Source: an uncultured Prevotella sp.
GTDB lineage: Bacteria; Bacteroidota; Bacteroidia; Bacteroidales; Bacteroidaceae
Length of the DNA: 64,000 nucleotides
Reading direction: 5' to 3'
Assembly (NCBI GenBank): GCA_900315035.1
Contig: OMXO01000003.1
Span: 1-64,000 of the forward strand
In this document: one piece after another, positions 1-8,975 of the stretch
Numbering within the stretch: position 1 is the stretch's first letter
How the letters are laid out: every line of letters begins with the position of its first letter
The notes under the pieces: generated by a model
What the model was told of the DNA's origin: nothing
The model's database searches: none
The model's input: the letters and a program-made list of their open reading frames with translations, nothing else
Made by a program: the position numbers and the translations under genes

Positions 1-54
1 CATGCAAGCGGATGATTTCTTTCTTTTCTTCTAAACTGTGATGTCTATACATAA

Positions 55-92
55 TGAACCCCAGAAGTATCCTGTCTAACTTCTGGGGTTCA
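55..92. other. Perfect 14-bp hairpin in non-coding DNA
   Basis: Bases 55-68 are the exact reverse complement of 79-92, with a 10-nt loop. The stem is rich in G and C. Neither side is followed by a convincing T-run, so a Rho-independent terminator is only one possibility. It could end a gene lying left of the window. From 93 to about 164 nothing further is recognisable. Confidence 0.6.
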
Positions 93-164
93 CTTCAAAA
101 GGCACACCATCTTTTATTTGATAATTCTACTAAACTACTTATTACACCCCCGCATTTTTTGTCT

Positions 165-605
165 TATTGGAATTTTAGACATTTGGACATTTGGACATTA
201 AGGTATTTCCGATATCACAAGGGGAGGTAATAAGAATTATATATTATTATAATAATATATAATTTATAATATACTATTACTTTAATACAATTAATATACT
301 GTTATCCTGTTTGCCCAGCCTTGAAACCATTGGAATATGCTTAATGTCAGAAATTCCAAAATTCCAAATTTCCAAAAATGTGTATTTGCCAGCTTGAATG
401 CTATGCGAAAAATATTGAATGAGTATTGAAAAATTTGTACCCTTGTATGAGCAGCGAAAACAGACTAAATTTGCGGCCTAACTAGGTAACAAGAACTGCC
501 TAACTAACTAGCATTTGTTACCTAATAAGGTCGCAAAATAACTACGATTGATGGTGTGGTAAATATATTTACAATCTTATTTGAAGTAATGCCTAACAAT
601 CAAGC
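165..605 (+). repeat. Dispersed non-coding element, copy 1
   Basis: This stretch has the same architecture as 37131-37570. A short tandem repeat (GACATTTG units, 178-200) ends in GACATTAAG. An AT-rich core follows, then the inverted CTTAATGTC at 340-348. After that come a promoter (TTG 414-416, 21 nt, TACCCTTG 438-445), 27 nt, a 62-nt hairpin (473-534) and a tract that matches copy 2 almost without gaps to about 585. In one frame both copies then encode an FTI...PNNQA peptide; in copy 1 it runs into the 3' end of the opposite-strand gene at 607. The left boundary is uncertain. It may be a remnant of a mobile or multicopy gene's 5' end, or a small RNA locus. Confidence 0.6.
473..534 (+). promoter_or_regulatory. 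62-nt conserved hairpin, copy 1
   Basis: Arms 473-492 and 515-534 pair at 18 of 20 positions (G-U allowed) around a 22-nt loop. The first pair lies exactly 27 nt after the promoter -7 box, as in copy 2. Each arm also contains its own small dyad (CCTAACTAGG at 477-486, CCTAATAAGG at 521-530), starting 44 nt apart. The site could therefore be an RNA leader hairpin or a pair of protein-binding operators. Confidence 0.6.
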
Positions 606-606
606 A

Positions 607-1308
607 CTACTCTTTATCAACGAGCCCTTTTGCCATCAAAGTAGGCAGAATATTGGCTGCAGATTGACGCTCTCTCTTGTTACTAATGGCATGATAACGG
701 GCAAGAAGTTGGCCATCGTGAGCGAGAAGATGGTCCATATACTCATCATTCATGCGTGTCACATCGTAACGGCCCTTCTCGTTGGCATTGTGATCAACGA
801 GATAGCAACGGAAACTGTTCAGCTTGTCGCTGGCAAGCCAGAGTGCTGTAGAAGTGGTGGCGAGAGCAATACTCATGGGCAGATTGGTGAAAAGTGAGGC
901 CACATCGGCTCCAAGTCCGAGCAGGAAAGCACCGTCGTTAATATGATAGACAGCCAGACAGAGTTTATCATGGTCATATCGGTAAGCCTGAGTGTAGCCC
1001 ATCACGTCGAGCACGATATCATTGTGGCGCATGTTGCGGCAATTGACGTAGAGTTGCTTGCCTGCACTTACGGCGAACACGTTCTTCTTCAGAAACTTAT
1101 CGGCCACCTTATCGCCAGTCTTGATCTTATACTCATTATAGTCGTATTTCACCTCAGGGAACTTCAGAGTGCGACCTTGCGTGAGCGAGTCGATCGGTGT
1201 CCACTTATTGGCCACGAAATCTTCGTAGCTCATGCAGTACTTAAAATCCTGTGCCTGGCTCATCAGAGCGAAGCAGCATGCCATCATTACCAATACTATT
1301 TTTTTCAT
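607..1308 (-). CDS. Secreted hypothetical protein
   Basis: A 233-residue protein with a clear signal peptide (MKKIVLVMMACCFALMSQAQ, cleavage after AQA or AQ), so it is exported to the periplasm or beyond. I do not recognise a catalytic motif. The middle, about residues 125-160, is hydrophobic (LLGLGADVASLFTNLPMSIALATTSTALWLA, seen as two short runs) and may be a membrane-associated hairpin. A TACTTTTG box at 1353-1360 on the minus strand gives it its own promoter. Its 3' end abuts the dispersed element at 165-605. Function unknown; it looks like a Bacteroidales-restricted family. Confidence 0.75.
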   Translation of the reverse strand: MKKIVLVMMACCFALMSQAQDFKYCMSYEDFVANKWTPIDSLTQGRTLKFPEVKYDYNEYKIKTGDKVADKFLKKNVFAVSAGKQLYVNCRNMRHNDIVLDVMGYTQAYRYDHDKLCLAVYHINDGAFLLGLGADVASLFTNLPMSIALATTSTALWLASDKLNSFRCYLVDHNANEKGRYDVTRMNDEYMDHLLAHDGQLLARYHAISNKRERQSAANILPTLMAKGLVDKE

Positions 1309-1352
1309 AACTTTTTGATCTTAATTGTTCGACTTATGTTTGATTTCGGCTG

Positions 1353-1360
1353 CAAAAGTA
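1353..1360 (-). promoter_or_regulatory. -7 box for the gene at 607
   Basis: Reads TACTTTTG on the minus strand, 44 nt before the start codon, matching the Bacteroidetes TAnnTTTG element. The -33 TTTG is not well placed. Confidence 0.5.
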
Positions 1361-1487
1361 TGGCGATTTCAGGACATGAGAAAATATTCCGGCAAAAAGA
1401 TTCGAGACTTGTTGCGACAAAAATACCGCCAGACGACAAAGCAGTCGAATGACGGTGATTTATGACGTTAAGTCGGGATGAAAAGGC

Positions 1488-2360
1488 TTACAAATCGTTG
1501 TAATTCTGTACGCTGAATGTCGATGTGCGCATGTCGCCTGTATCAAATCCGCGCTTCAGCCAACGCTTACGCTGATCGCTGGTTCCGTGGGTAAACGATT
1601 CGGGAGTAGCCCTACCCTGCGCCTTCTTCTGCAGCCAGTCGTCGCCGATGGCCTTGGCCAGTTCAAGACCTTTCTCCATATCGCCATATTCCATAGAGTG
1701 GTTCATCTTGTCCTCGTAATGCGCCCATACGCCAGCATAATAGTCGGCCAGCAACTCCAGTCTTACACTGATCTGATTGGCCGTCACCTTGTCACTCTGG
1801 TTCATGGCCTGATGGGCCTTACCCAGCGTTCCGGTAAGGTTTTCTACGTGGTGACCGATCTCATGGGCGATGACGTAGGCATAGGCGAAGGTGTTACCTT
1901 CGACACCGAGCTGACGCTTCATCTGAGTGAAGAACGAGAGGTCGATATACAGTTTCTGGTCGCCTGAGCAATAGAAAGGTCCTACGGCTGCAGTCGCATT
2001 TCCACAGGCAGAGTTTACTTGGTTAGAGAATAGTACGAGTGTAGGCGGCGTATAAGTGCCACCCATCTCTTGGAACACAGGTCCCCACACATCTTCTGTC
2101 GAGGCGAGAATCTTCTTGCAGTCGGAGGCCAGCGCCTGTTCCTCTTCGGTAAAATTCTCTTCACCGACGGTCTCGGTAGGTACCGACATCTGTTCCTGAG
2201 CTGCTTGCAGACCTGCCTGCAATGGGTCGCCGCCACTCATCCAGGCAAACAAGGCTGCGATAATCACTGCGCCGATACCACCGATACCAGCCTTCGCACC
2301 ACCACTCATTCCGCGGCGGTCTTCAACGTTAGAGCTTTCTCTTCTTCCGTCTAATCTCAT
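1488..2360 (-). CDS. YpfJ-family neutral zinc metallopeptidase
   Basis: A 290-residue putative neutral zinc metallopeptidase (YpfJ/KPN_02809 family). The N-terminus has the family's arginine-rich start, then one hydrophobic segment at about 24-42 that should anchor it in the inner membrane. The catalytic motif HEIGHH lies near residue 168, inside AYVIAHEIGHHVENLTG, and supplies the two zinc-binding histidines and the glutamate. The C-terminal part (HGTSDQRKRWLKRGF) is also typical. It lies 39 nt downstream of the DUF5715 gene and is probably cotranscribed. The physiological substrate of this family is not known. Confidence 0.88.
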   Translation of the reverse strand: MRLDGRRESSNVEDRRGMSGGAKAGIGGIGAVIIAALFAWMSGGDPLQAGLQAAQEQMSVPTETVGEENFTEEEQALASDCKKILASTEDVWGPVFQEMGGTYTPPTLVLFSNQVNSACGNATAAVGPFYCSGDQKLYIDLSFFTQMKRQLGVEGNTFAYAYVIAHEIGHHVENLTGTLGKAHQAMNQSDKVTANQISVRLELLADYYAGVWAHYEDKMNHSMEYGDMEKGLELAKAIGDDWLQKKAQGRATPESFTHGTSDQRKRWLKRGFDTGDMRTSTFSVQNYNDL

Positions 2361-2399
2361 AATTTTATGGTTTTAAGTTTACTAATTAATCGTTCATTC

Positions 2400-3182
2400 T
2401 TATCTCACCGTCATGTGGAAGCAACCCTGCTTTACCTCGTACTTGATATAGCAACGATTCTTTTCGCGCATATCGCGGAGCACCTCGCTGAGTACCCATT
2501 TCAGTGTATCGTTGCGTACCATGCGGCGCGCTGGACCGTCGGGGTTCTCAACCGTCTTATAGCGATTGTAGCAGATATCGAAGGTAGTACCATAGAGATG
2601 GCACGACTTCTCGGTGGCATTGCCGTTACGACGGCGAAGCTTCACTACATCCTCCTCCGTACGAAGCACGCTGGTGACAATCAGTTTGTGGAAAGGCACA
2701 CCTTTCACATAAAGACTGTCGAAGAAGGCCTTACCGATGTCCTGCAGCAATACGGCAGCACGAGGCACGAGGTAAGGGATACTCGAATAGAGGGGATCAA
2801 CATGGTAATAGGGATTGGCACCAACGTACACAAGTTCCCGCTTACGCATCTCGGCATCCTCGCGATTCTTGACCGGACTAACGCCCCATTGCTCGGCAGC
2901 AACGAGTTGCACGGCATTGGTATCGGGAAACGAAGCGGCATAACTCGCTACGGAAAGAATCCGATGGTGCTTCTTCTTGGTCGGCTTCTCTGATTTGGCG
3001 ACCGCAACAGGGGTGACCTCGGGTGCGGGCGCTTCTTCTGCTTCGGCGACGGTCTCGGTTACAGTTGGCTCGACTGGAGCAGGACTTGCTCCAGCCACAG
3101 ACGGGAATATCCATCTCACGAGGGCGAGCATGAGTACCACAGCGACGAATCCTTGTAAATATCGTTTTTTTGTCAGTTTCAT
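2400..3182 (-). CDS. DUF5715 family protein, M15-peptidase-like
   Basis: A 260-residue protein with an N-terminal membrane anchor (about 10-30), a Pro/Glu/Ala-rich linker to about residue 75, and a folded C-terminal domain. That domain contains SCHLYGTTFDIC, which has the spacing HxxGxxxD of M15 D,D-carboxypeptidases and related LAS enzymes, and ends in GCFHMTVR, which could give the third metal ligand. This suggests a murein-directed metallopeptidase fold, as is usual for DUF5715. It starts from a promoter that overlaps the divergent phoH promoter. Activity is inferred only. Confidence 0.75.
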   Translation of the reverse strand: MKLTKKRYLQGFVAVVLMLALVRWIFPSVAGASPAPVEPTVTETVAEAEEAPAPEVTPVAVAKSEKPTKKKHHRILSVASYAASFPDTNAVQLVAAEQWGVSPVKNREDAEMRKRELVYVGANPYYHVDPLYSSIPYLVPRAAVLLQDIGKAFFDSLYVKGVPFHKLIVTSVLRTEEDVVKLRRRNGNATEKSCHLYGTTFDICYNRYKTVENPDGPARRMVRNDTLKWVLSEVLRDMREKNRCYIKYEVKQGCFHMTVR

Positions 3183-3205
3183 GAAGAAAAATCTTATTTC
3201 GGGGG

Positions 3206-3213
3206 CAAAGTTA
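3206..3213 (-). promoter_or_regulatory. -7 box for the DUF5715 gene
   Basis: TAACTTTG on the minus strand, 23 nt from the start codon. It lies only 13 bp from the plus-strand -7 box of phoH, so the two promoters overlap and may compete. Confidence 0.6.
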
Positions 3214-3226
3214 CAAATTATTTTTG

Positions 3227-3234
3227 TAATTTTG
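3227..3234 (+). promoter_or_regulatory. -7 box for phoH and downstream genes
   Basis: TAATTTTG on the plus strand followed by CA, the usual Bacteroidetes form, 27 nt before the TTG start of phoH. Confidence 0.6.
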
Positions 3235-3261
3235 CACGCAAAATAGTAATTTGTCGATAAA

Positions 3262-4236
3262 TTGATAGAGAAACATATTGTTTTAGAAGATATAGACCCC
3301 GTTGTGTTCTACGGCGTCAGCAATGGTCACCTGCAGATAATCAGGTCTTTATACCCTAAACTGCGTATCGTGGCCCGCGATAATGTCATCCGCGTGCTCG
3401 GCGACGAGGAACAGATGGCAGCCTTTGAGGAACACGTTGAGAAGTTGCGCCAGCACGTGTTGCGGTTTAACTCGCTGAAAGACGAGGATATTCTGGACAT
3501 CGTGAAAGGTAAGCGTACTAAGGACGAGGTGCCCGAAGGGGTGATTGTCTATTCAATGTCGGGACGACCTATCAAGGCCAGGACGGAGAATCAGCAGCGG
3601 CTCATCAAGGCCTATGAGGACAATGACATGGTGTTTGCCGTCGGTCCGGCTGGTACGGGTAAGACCTACCTCTCGATAGCGCTGGCAGTAAAGGCTCTGA
3701 AGGATAAGACGGCGAAGAAGATCATCTTGTCGCGACCGGCAGTGGAAGCCGGAGAGAAACTGGGATTCCTGCCTGGCGACATGAAGGAGAAGATCGACCC
3801 TTACCTGCAGCCACTCTACGACGCGTTGGAAGATATGCTGCCGCAGGTGAAGCTTCAGGACATGATGGAGAAGCACGTGATACAGATAGCCCCGCTGGCC
3901 TTTATGCGCGGCCGCACGCTCTCCGATGCCGTCGTGATACTCGACGAGGCTCAGAACACGACTCCGGCACAGATCAGGATGTTCTTGACCCGCATGGGTT
4001 GGAACACTAAGATGATCATCACGGGTGATATGACGCAGATAGACCTGCCCCATTCGCAGAAGAGCGGACTGATAGAGGCCTTGCATATATTAAATAATGT
4101 GGAGGGCATCGGTGTGGTAAATCTCGACCGCAGCGACATTGTGCGCCACAAACTTGTCACCCGGATTGTCAACGCATACGAAAATTATGATAAAGAAAAA
4201 AATAGCAATGAAAGCATTAACAAAGACGGACTTTAA
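3262..4236 (+). CDS. phoH: PhoH-like ATPase
   Basis: A 324-residue PhoH/YbeZ-type P-loop ATPase. Walker A GPAGTGKT is at about residues 128-135 and Walker B VVILDEAQ at about 224-231, followed by the PhoH signature [15 protein letters not shown]. An N-terminal region of about 100 residues precedes the ATPase, as in YbeZ. The family is linked to RNA metabolism and often to YbeY and ribosome maturation. The start is TTG at 3262: an in-frame TAA at 3247 excludes anything further upstream. Its 3' end overlaps the purC start by 29 nt. Confidence 0.93.
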   Translation: MIEKHIVLEDIDPVVFYGVSNGHLQIIRSLYPKLRIVARDNVIRVLGDEEQMAAFEEHVEKLRQHVLRFNSLKDEDILDIVKGKRTKDEVPEGVIVYSMSGRPIKARTENQQRLIKAYEDNDMVFAVGPAGTGKTYLSIALAVKALKDKTAKKIILSRPAVEAGEKLGFLPGDMKEKIDPYLQPLYDALEDMLPQVKLQDMMEKHVIQIAPLAFMRGRTLSDAVVILDEAQNTTPAQIRMFLTRMGWNTKMIITGDMTQIDLPHSQKSGLIEALHILNNVEGIGVVNLDRSDIVRHKLVTRIVNAYENYDKEKNSNESINKDGL

Positions 4237-5164
4237 GTTCCAAGGACAGAAAAGTGTGTATCACGGCAAGGTACGTGATGTGTATAACATTAACGACGAC
4301 CTGATGGTGATGGTAGCCACAGACCGTATATCAGCTTTCGACGTGGTATTGCCGAAGGGTATTCCATTTAAAGGTCAGGTGCTCAACCAGATTGCTGCGA
4401 AATTCCTCGATGCCACGACGGATATCTGCCCGAACTGGAAGTTGGCCACTCCCGACCCTATGGTGACCATCGGTCTGAAGTGCGAGGGTTTCCGTGTGGA
4501 GATGATTATCCGTTCCATCCTGACAGGTTCGGCCTGGCGCGAGTACAAGAACGGTTGCCGTGAACTCTGTGGTGTGAAACTGCCCGACGGTATGAAGGAG
4601 AACGAGCGATTCCCCGAGCCCATCATCACCCCGACAACCAAGGCCGATGAGGGCCACGACATGAACATCTCGAAGGAAGAGATCATCGCCCAAGGCATCG
4701 TGTCGGCAGAGGATTATGCCGTGATGGAGGACTATACCCGCCGTATCTTCGAGCGTGGACAGCAGATTGCCGCCAAGCGCGGACTGATTCTGGTGGACAC
4801 GAAATACGAGTTCGGCAAGCGCGACGGCAAGGTCTATCTCATTGACGAGATTCACACCCCCGACTCCAGCCGTTATTTCTATGCCGAAGGCTACGAAGAG
4901 AAGCTCGCCAAGGGTGAGCCTCAGAAGCAGTTGTCAAAGGAGTTCGTGCGCCAGTGGCTCATCGAGCATGACTTCATGAACGAGCCTGGACAGGTGATGC
5001 CGGAGATTACAGACGAATATGCAGAGAGCGTTAGCGACCGCTATATCGAGCTCTACGAGAATATCGTAGGCGAGCGTTTCGAGCGCGAGACCAGCGATGA
5101 GGATATCGCCGAGCGCATCGAGAAAAACGTGAGCGGTTGGCTGAAGGCCTTTGAGAAGAGATAA
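4208..5164 (+). CDS. purC: Phosphoribosylaminoimidazole-succinocarboxamide synthase
   Basis: SAICAR synthetase of de novo purine synthesis, joining CAIR and aspartate with ATP. The protein is 318 residues when started at [11 protein letters not shown], which fits the family; the open frame extends further upstream, but that part lies inside phoH. Signature segments include [27 protein letters not shown], and [11 protein letters not shown] near residue 220, with the substrate-binding Asp and Ser. It belongs to the longer PurC subfamily. Translational coupling with phoH is likely because of the 29-nt overlap. Confidence 0.95.
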   Translation: MKALTKTDFKFQGQKSVYHGKVRDVYNINDDLMVMVATDRISAFDVVLPKGIPFKGQVLNQIAAKFLDATTDICPNWKLATPDPMVTIGLKCEGFRVEMIIRSILTGSAWREYKNGCRELCGVKLPDGMKENERFPEPIITPTTKADEGHDMNISKEEIIAQGIVSAEDYAVMEDYTRRIFERGQQIAAKRGLILVDTKYEFGKRDGKVYLIDEIHTPDSSRYFYAEGYEEKLAKGEPQKQLSKEFVRQWLIEHDFMNEPGQVMPEITDEYAESVSDRYIELYENIVGERFERETSDEDIAERIEKNVSGWLKAFEKR

Positions 5165-5178
5165 AAAGCCATCAGAGG

Positions 5179-5913
5179 ATGTACGGGCAGGAGAAGATAA
5201 ACCCCTACGAGTCAGAGGGTGAGAAGACGCAGCAGGTGGAGCGGATGTTCGACCACATCGCGCCCACGTATGACAAGCTGAACCACCGACTGTCGTGGGA
5301 CATCGACAAGGGTTGGCGGAAGAAGGCCATCGGCTATCTGAAACCATTCGCCCCGAAGACCCTGCTCGACATAGCTACCGGCACAGGCGACTTTGCCATT
5401 CTCGCAGCCAAGATGCTGCAGCCCGACAAACTCGTCGGAGCAGACATCAGCGAGGGTATGATGGCCATCGGACGGAAGAAAGTGGAGGCAGAAGGTCTGG
5501 ACAAGATCATCACCTTTGAGAAAGAAGACTGTACGGCTCTCTCCTATCCCGAGGCAACCTTTGACGCAGTGACGGCAGCCTTTGGCATCAGAAACTTTGC
5601 CGACCTCGACAAGGGACTGGCGGAGATGTGCCGAGTGCTGAAGCCAGGAGGGCATCTGAGCATCGTGGAACTGACGACACCCGTTAGTTTTCCCATGAAG
5701 CAGCTCTTCCATATCTACAGTCACACGGTATTGCCCATCTACGGCCGGCTCATCTCGAAGGACACCAGTGCCTATAGTTACTTGACCAAGACCATCGAGG
5801 CCTTCCCGCAAGGCGAACGGATGGTGGAGATACTTCAGAAAGCCGGATTCAGGGAGGCAGGCTTCAGGCGACTCACCTTCGGCATCTGTACGATGTATTA
5901 CGCAACCAAATAG
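5179..5913 (+). CDS. ubiE/menG: Demethylmenaquinone methyltransferase
   Basis: A class I SAM-dependent methyltransferase of 244 residues that makes menaquinone from demethylmenaquinone, the last step of respiratory quinone synthesis. SAM-binding motif I reads [17 protein letters not shown] near residue 60, and the UbiE/MenG signature [14 protein letters not shown] is near residue 132. It starts 14 nt after purC. Bacteroidales use menaquinone, so the methylation of ubiquinone precursors known for enterobacterial UbiE is not expected here. Confidence 0.93.
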   Translation: MYGQEKINPYESEGEKTQQVERMFDHIAPTYDKLNHRLSWDIDKGWRKKAIGYLKPFAPKTLLDIATGTGDFAILAAKMLQPDKLVGADISEGMMAIGRKKVEAEGLDKIITFEKEDCTALSYPEATFDAVTAAFGIRNFADLDKGLAEMCRVLKPGGHLSIVELTTPVSFPMKQLFHIYSHTVLPIYGRLISKDTSAYSYLTKTIEAFPQGERMVEILQKAGFREAGFRRLTFGICTMYYATK

Positions 5914-5921
5914 ATAACGAT

Positions 5922-6677
5922 ATGACGGAAAAGTACGGATTAATCGGCTACCCTTTGGGGCACTCATTTTCCATTAGCTACTTCAACCAGAAGTTTGCTG
6001 ATGAAGGTATCAACGCCAAGTATGAGAACTTCGAGATTCCAAGCATCGACGAACTGCCTGAGGTGCTCGACAAGAATCCCGAACTGCGAGGGCTGAACGT
6101 CACCATCCCCTATAAGGAGAAGGTCATCCCCTTCCTCGACGCCATCTCTCCAGAGGCTCGGGCCATCGGAGCCGTCAACGTTATCCGGGTGACGCACGAG
6201 AAGAACAAGACGATCCTGAAAGGATTCAATTCCGATGTCATCGGCTTTACGCAGAGCATAGAGCCCATGATCGAGAAGAAATGGCACAAGAAAGCCCTTA
6301 TCTTAGGTACGGGCGGAGCATCGAAGGCCATCAACTACGGACTGAAATCGTTAGGAATCGAAACGGTCTTCGTCAGTCGATACGAACGTCCTGACACCAT
6401 CACCTACAAGCAGATAACGCCTGAAATCGTCAAGGAGTACAATGTCATCGTGAACTGTACCCCGCTAGGTATGTACCCTCACACAGAGGTCTGTCCCGAT
6501 CTGCCTTACGAGGCGATGGACAATCACACTATCCTCTACGACCTCATCTACAACCCCGACCAGACGCTCTTCATGCGTAAGGGAAAGGAACATGGTGCCG
6601 ACGTGAAGAACGGGCTTGAGATGCTCTTGCTGCAGGCCTTTGCCTCATGGGAATTCTGGCACGGAAAAGAAAAATAA
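5922..6677 (+). CDS. aroE: Shikimate dehydrogenase
   Basis: A 251-residue NADPH-dependent reductase of 3-dehydroshikimate in aromatic amino-acid synthesis. The substrate-binding segment GLNVTIPYKEKVIPFLD carries the catalytic lysine near residue 66, and GAVNVI follows. The nucleotide-binding loop is ILGTGGASKA near residue 128. NCTPLGMYP and the late NGLEMLLLQAFASWEFW are typical of AroE. It starts 8 nt after menG and ends 4 nt before purM. Confidence 0.94.
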   Translation: MTEKYGLIGYPLGHSFSISYFNQKFADEGINAKYENFEIPSIDELPEVLDKNPELRGLNVTIPYKEKVIPFLDAISPEARAIGAVNVIRVTHEKNKTILKGFNSDVIGFTQSIEPMIEKKWHKKALILGTGGASKAINYGLKSLGIETVFVSRYERPDTITYKQITPEIVKEYNVIVNCTPLGMYPHTEVCPDLPYEAMDNHTILYDLIYNPDQTLFMRKGKEHGADVKNGLEMLLLQAFASWEFWHGKEK

Positions 6678-6681
6678 GAAT

Positions 6682-7845
6682 ATGGACAACAGATATATGA
6701 TGCGCGGCGTGAGTGCTGCGAAAGAAGATGTGCACAACGCCATCAAGAACATCGACAAGGGAATCTTCCCACAGGCGTTCTGTAAGATTATCCCCGACAT
6801 TTTAGGCGGCGACCCTGAGTATTGTAACATCATGCATGCCGACGGTGCAGGCACGAAGTCGAGTCTCGCCTATATGTACTGGAAGGAGACGGGCGACCTC
6901 TCTGTATGGAAAGGTATCGCTCAGGATGCCATCGTGATGAACACCGACGATCTGCTCTGCGTGGGTGCAGTTGATAACATCCTCGTGTCGAGCACCATCG
7001 GGCGCAATAAGATGCTCGTGCCCGGGGAGGTGATCTCTGCCATCATTAATGGTACCGACGAACTGCTCAGCGAACTGCGCGAGATGGGTATCGGCATTTA
7101 TCCTACTGGTGGAGAGACGGCAGACGTTGGCGATCTTGTGCGCACGATTATTGTTGATTCCACTGTAACCTGCCGCATGAAGCGCAGTGATGTGATTGAC
7201 AATGCGAATATCCGTCCGGGTGATGTGATCGTCGGTCTGTCATCAACAGGACAGGCTACCTACGAGAAGCGTTACAACGGTGGTATGGGCTCCAATGGTC
7301 TGACCTCAGCCCGTCATGATGTCTTCGCCAAGTATCTGGCAGAGAAGTATCCTGAGAGTTTTGATCATGCTGTACCCGACGAACTGGTGTATAGCGGCAA
7401 ATACAAGTTGACGGATGCCGTAGAGGGTTCTCCTGTGGATGCAGGACAGCTCGTGCTCTCTCCCACCCGCACCTATGCGCCTGTGATCAAAAAATTGCTC
7501 GACGAGCTGCGACCAGAGATTCATGGTATGGTGCACTGCACAGGTGGTGCCCAGACAAAAGTTCTCCACTTCGTCAGCGATAACTGTAAGGTGGTGAAAG
7601 ATAACATGTTCCCTGTACCCCCACTCTTCAAGGCTATCCACGAGTGCTCTGGCACAGACTGGAAGGAGATGTATCAGGTGTTCAACATGGGTCACCGCAT
7701 GGAGATCTATGTGCCTGCAGAGGTTGCCGAGAAGGTGATAGCCGTCTCGAAAAGCTTCAACATCGACGCTCAGGTAGTGGGTCACATTGAGGAAGGTAAG
7801 AAGAGTCTGACCATCAAGAGCGAATTTGGAACTTTTGAATATTAA
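6682..7845 (+). CDS. purM: Phosphoribosylformylglycinamidine cyclo-ligase
   Basis: AIR synthetase of purine synthesis, 387 residues from the ATG at 6682. The open frame begins upstream inside aroE, but that part has no family similarity. The PurM/AIRS fold is seen in MHADGAGTKSSLAYMYW near residue 50, MNTDDLLCVGA, the glycine-rich YPTGGETADVGDLV and GDVIVGLSSTGQATYEKRY. It is somewhat longer than enterobacterial PurM, in line with the Bacteroidetes form. It lies in the same run as purC, giving two purine genes in one transcript. Confidence 0.93.
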   Translation: MDNRYMMRGVSAAKEDVHNAIKNIDKGIFPQAFCKIIPDILGGDPEYCNIMHADGAGTKSSLAYMYWKETGDLSVWKGIAQDAIVMNTDDLLCVGAVDNILVSSTIGRNKMLVPGEVISAIINGTDELLSELREMGIGIYPTGGETADVGDLVRTIIVDSTVTCRMKRSDVIDNANIRPGDVIVGLSSTGQATYEKRYNGGMGSNGLTSARHDVFAKYLAEKYPESFDHAVPDELVYSGKYKLTDAVEGSPVDAGQLVLSPTRTYAPVIKKLLDELRPEIHGMVHCTGGAQTKVLHFVSDNCKVVKDNMFPVPPLFKAIHECSGTDWKEMYQVFNMGHRMEIYVPAEVAEKVIAVSKSFNIDAQVVGHIEEGKKSLTIKSEFGTFEY

Positions 7846-7846
7846 T

Positions 7847-8956
7847 ATGGATAATAACAATATACTACAGAAGCTTGACGGCCTAGAGGCACGCTTTGAG
7901 GAGGTATCAACTCTGATTACCGACCCTGACGTGATCGCCGATCAGAACCGTTTTGTAAAGCTCACCAAGGAATACAAGGATCTGGGTGACATCATGGATG
8001 CCAGAAAGCGTTATATCGCCTGTCTGAACGGCATCAAGGAGGCTAAGGATATCCTCGCCAACGAGACTGACCCCGAGATGAAGGAGATGGCGCGTGAGGA
8101 ACTGGCTACCAATGAAGAGTTGCAGCCCAAGTTGGAGGAGGAGATCAAGATTGCCCTCATCCCAAAGGATCCTGAGGATGCGAAGAACGTACAGATGGAA
8201 ATCCGTGCGGGTACGGGTGGCGATGAGGCTTGTCTGTTTGCTGGCGACCTCTTCAAGATGTACAAGAGCTATTGCGAATCGAAAGGTTGGCAACTCTCCA
8301 TCACCAGCGTATCAGAAGGTGCCGTCGGTGGCTACAAAGAGATTGACTTTGCTGTCTCGGGTGCTGATGTCTATGGTACACTGAAGTATGAGTCAGGCGT
8401 GCATCGTGTACAGCGAGTGCCTGCTACAGAGACACAGGGGCGCATGCACACCTCTGCTGCTACTGTTGCCGTACTGCCTGAGGCTGACAAGTTTGAGGTA
8501 CATGTGAACGAAGGTGAGATCAAGTGGGATACCTTCCGAAGCTCTGGTGCTGGTGGACAGAACGTGAACAAGGTGGAATCGGGTGTGCGTCTGCGCTATA
8601 TGTGGAAGAACCCCAATACGGGAGAGACCGAAGAGATTCTCATCGAGTGTACGGAGACGCGCGACCAGCCCAAGAATAAGGAACGCGCCCTCTCTCGTCT
8701 CTATACCTTTATCTATGATAAGGAGCACCAGAAGTATATGGACGATATCGCTTCTCGCCGTAAGAGTCTCGTATCTACTGGCGACCGCTCAGCAAAGATA
8801 CGCACCTACAACTTCCCCCAAGGCCGTGTTACTGACCATCGTATCGGCTATACGACTCACGACCTGCAGGGATTCCTCGGAGGCGACATCCAGCCCATGA
8901 TCGACGCCCTCACCGTTGCTGAGAATGCCGAGCGCATGAAAGAAACGGAACTCTAA
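7847..8956 (+). CDS. prfA: Peptide chain release factor 1
   Basis: Translation termination factor for UAA and UAG, 369 residues. The stop-codon-reading PxT motif appears as RVPATETQGR (P-A-T at about 192-194), which marks RF1 rather than RF2. The peptidyl-transferase motif GGQ lies at about 236-238 in SSGAGGQNVNKVES. The ATG at 7847 begins one base after the purM stop codon; the open frame runs a few codons further upstream into purM and is not expected to be used. Confidence 0.95.
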   Translation: MDNNNILQKLDGLEARFEEVSTLITDPDVIADQNRFVKLTKEYKDLGDIMDARKRYIACLNGIKEAKDILANETDPEMKEMAREELATNEELQPKLEEEIKIALIPKDPEDAKNVQMEIRAGTGGDEACLFAGDLFKMYKSYCESKGWQLSITSVSEGAVGGYKEIDFAVSGADVYGTLKYESGVHRVQRVPATETQGRMHTSAATVAVLPEADKFEVHVNEGEIKWDTFRSSGAGGQNVNKVESGVRLRYMWKNPNTGETEEILIECTETRDQPKNKERALSRLYTFIYDKEHQKYMDDIASRRKSLVSTGDRSAKIRTYNFPQGRVTDHRIGYTTHDLQGFLGGDIQPMIDALTVAENAERMKETEL

Positions 8957-8975
8957 CCCCTAAGACAATAGGACT

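Noticed and set aside
473..534. Integron attC-like site (GCCTAAC fits RYYYAAC)
   Set aside because: The matching right-hand GTTRRRY core is absent in both copies, no integrase or cassette array is nearby, and arm spacing does not fit.
556..897. Plus-strand open frame over the 3' half of the secreted hypothetical
   Set aside because: Beyond about 605 it is antisense to a gene with a clear signal peptide and promoter. Only the first part belongs to the dispersed element.
4139..5164. purC start at 4139
   Set aside because: This would put 69 nt of extra coding sequence inside phoH with no family similarity; MKALTKTDF at 4208 matches known PurC N-termini.
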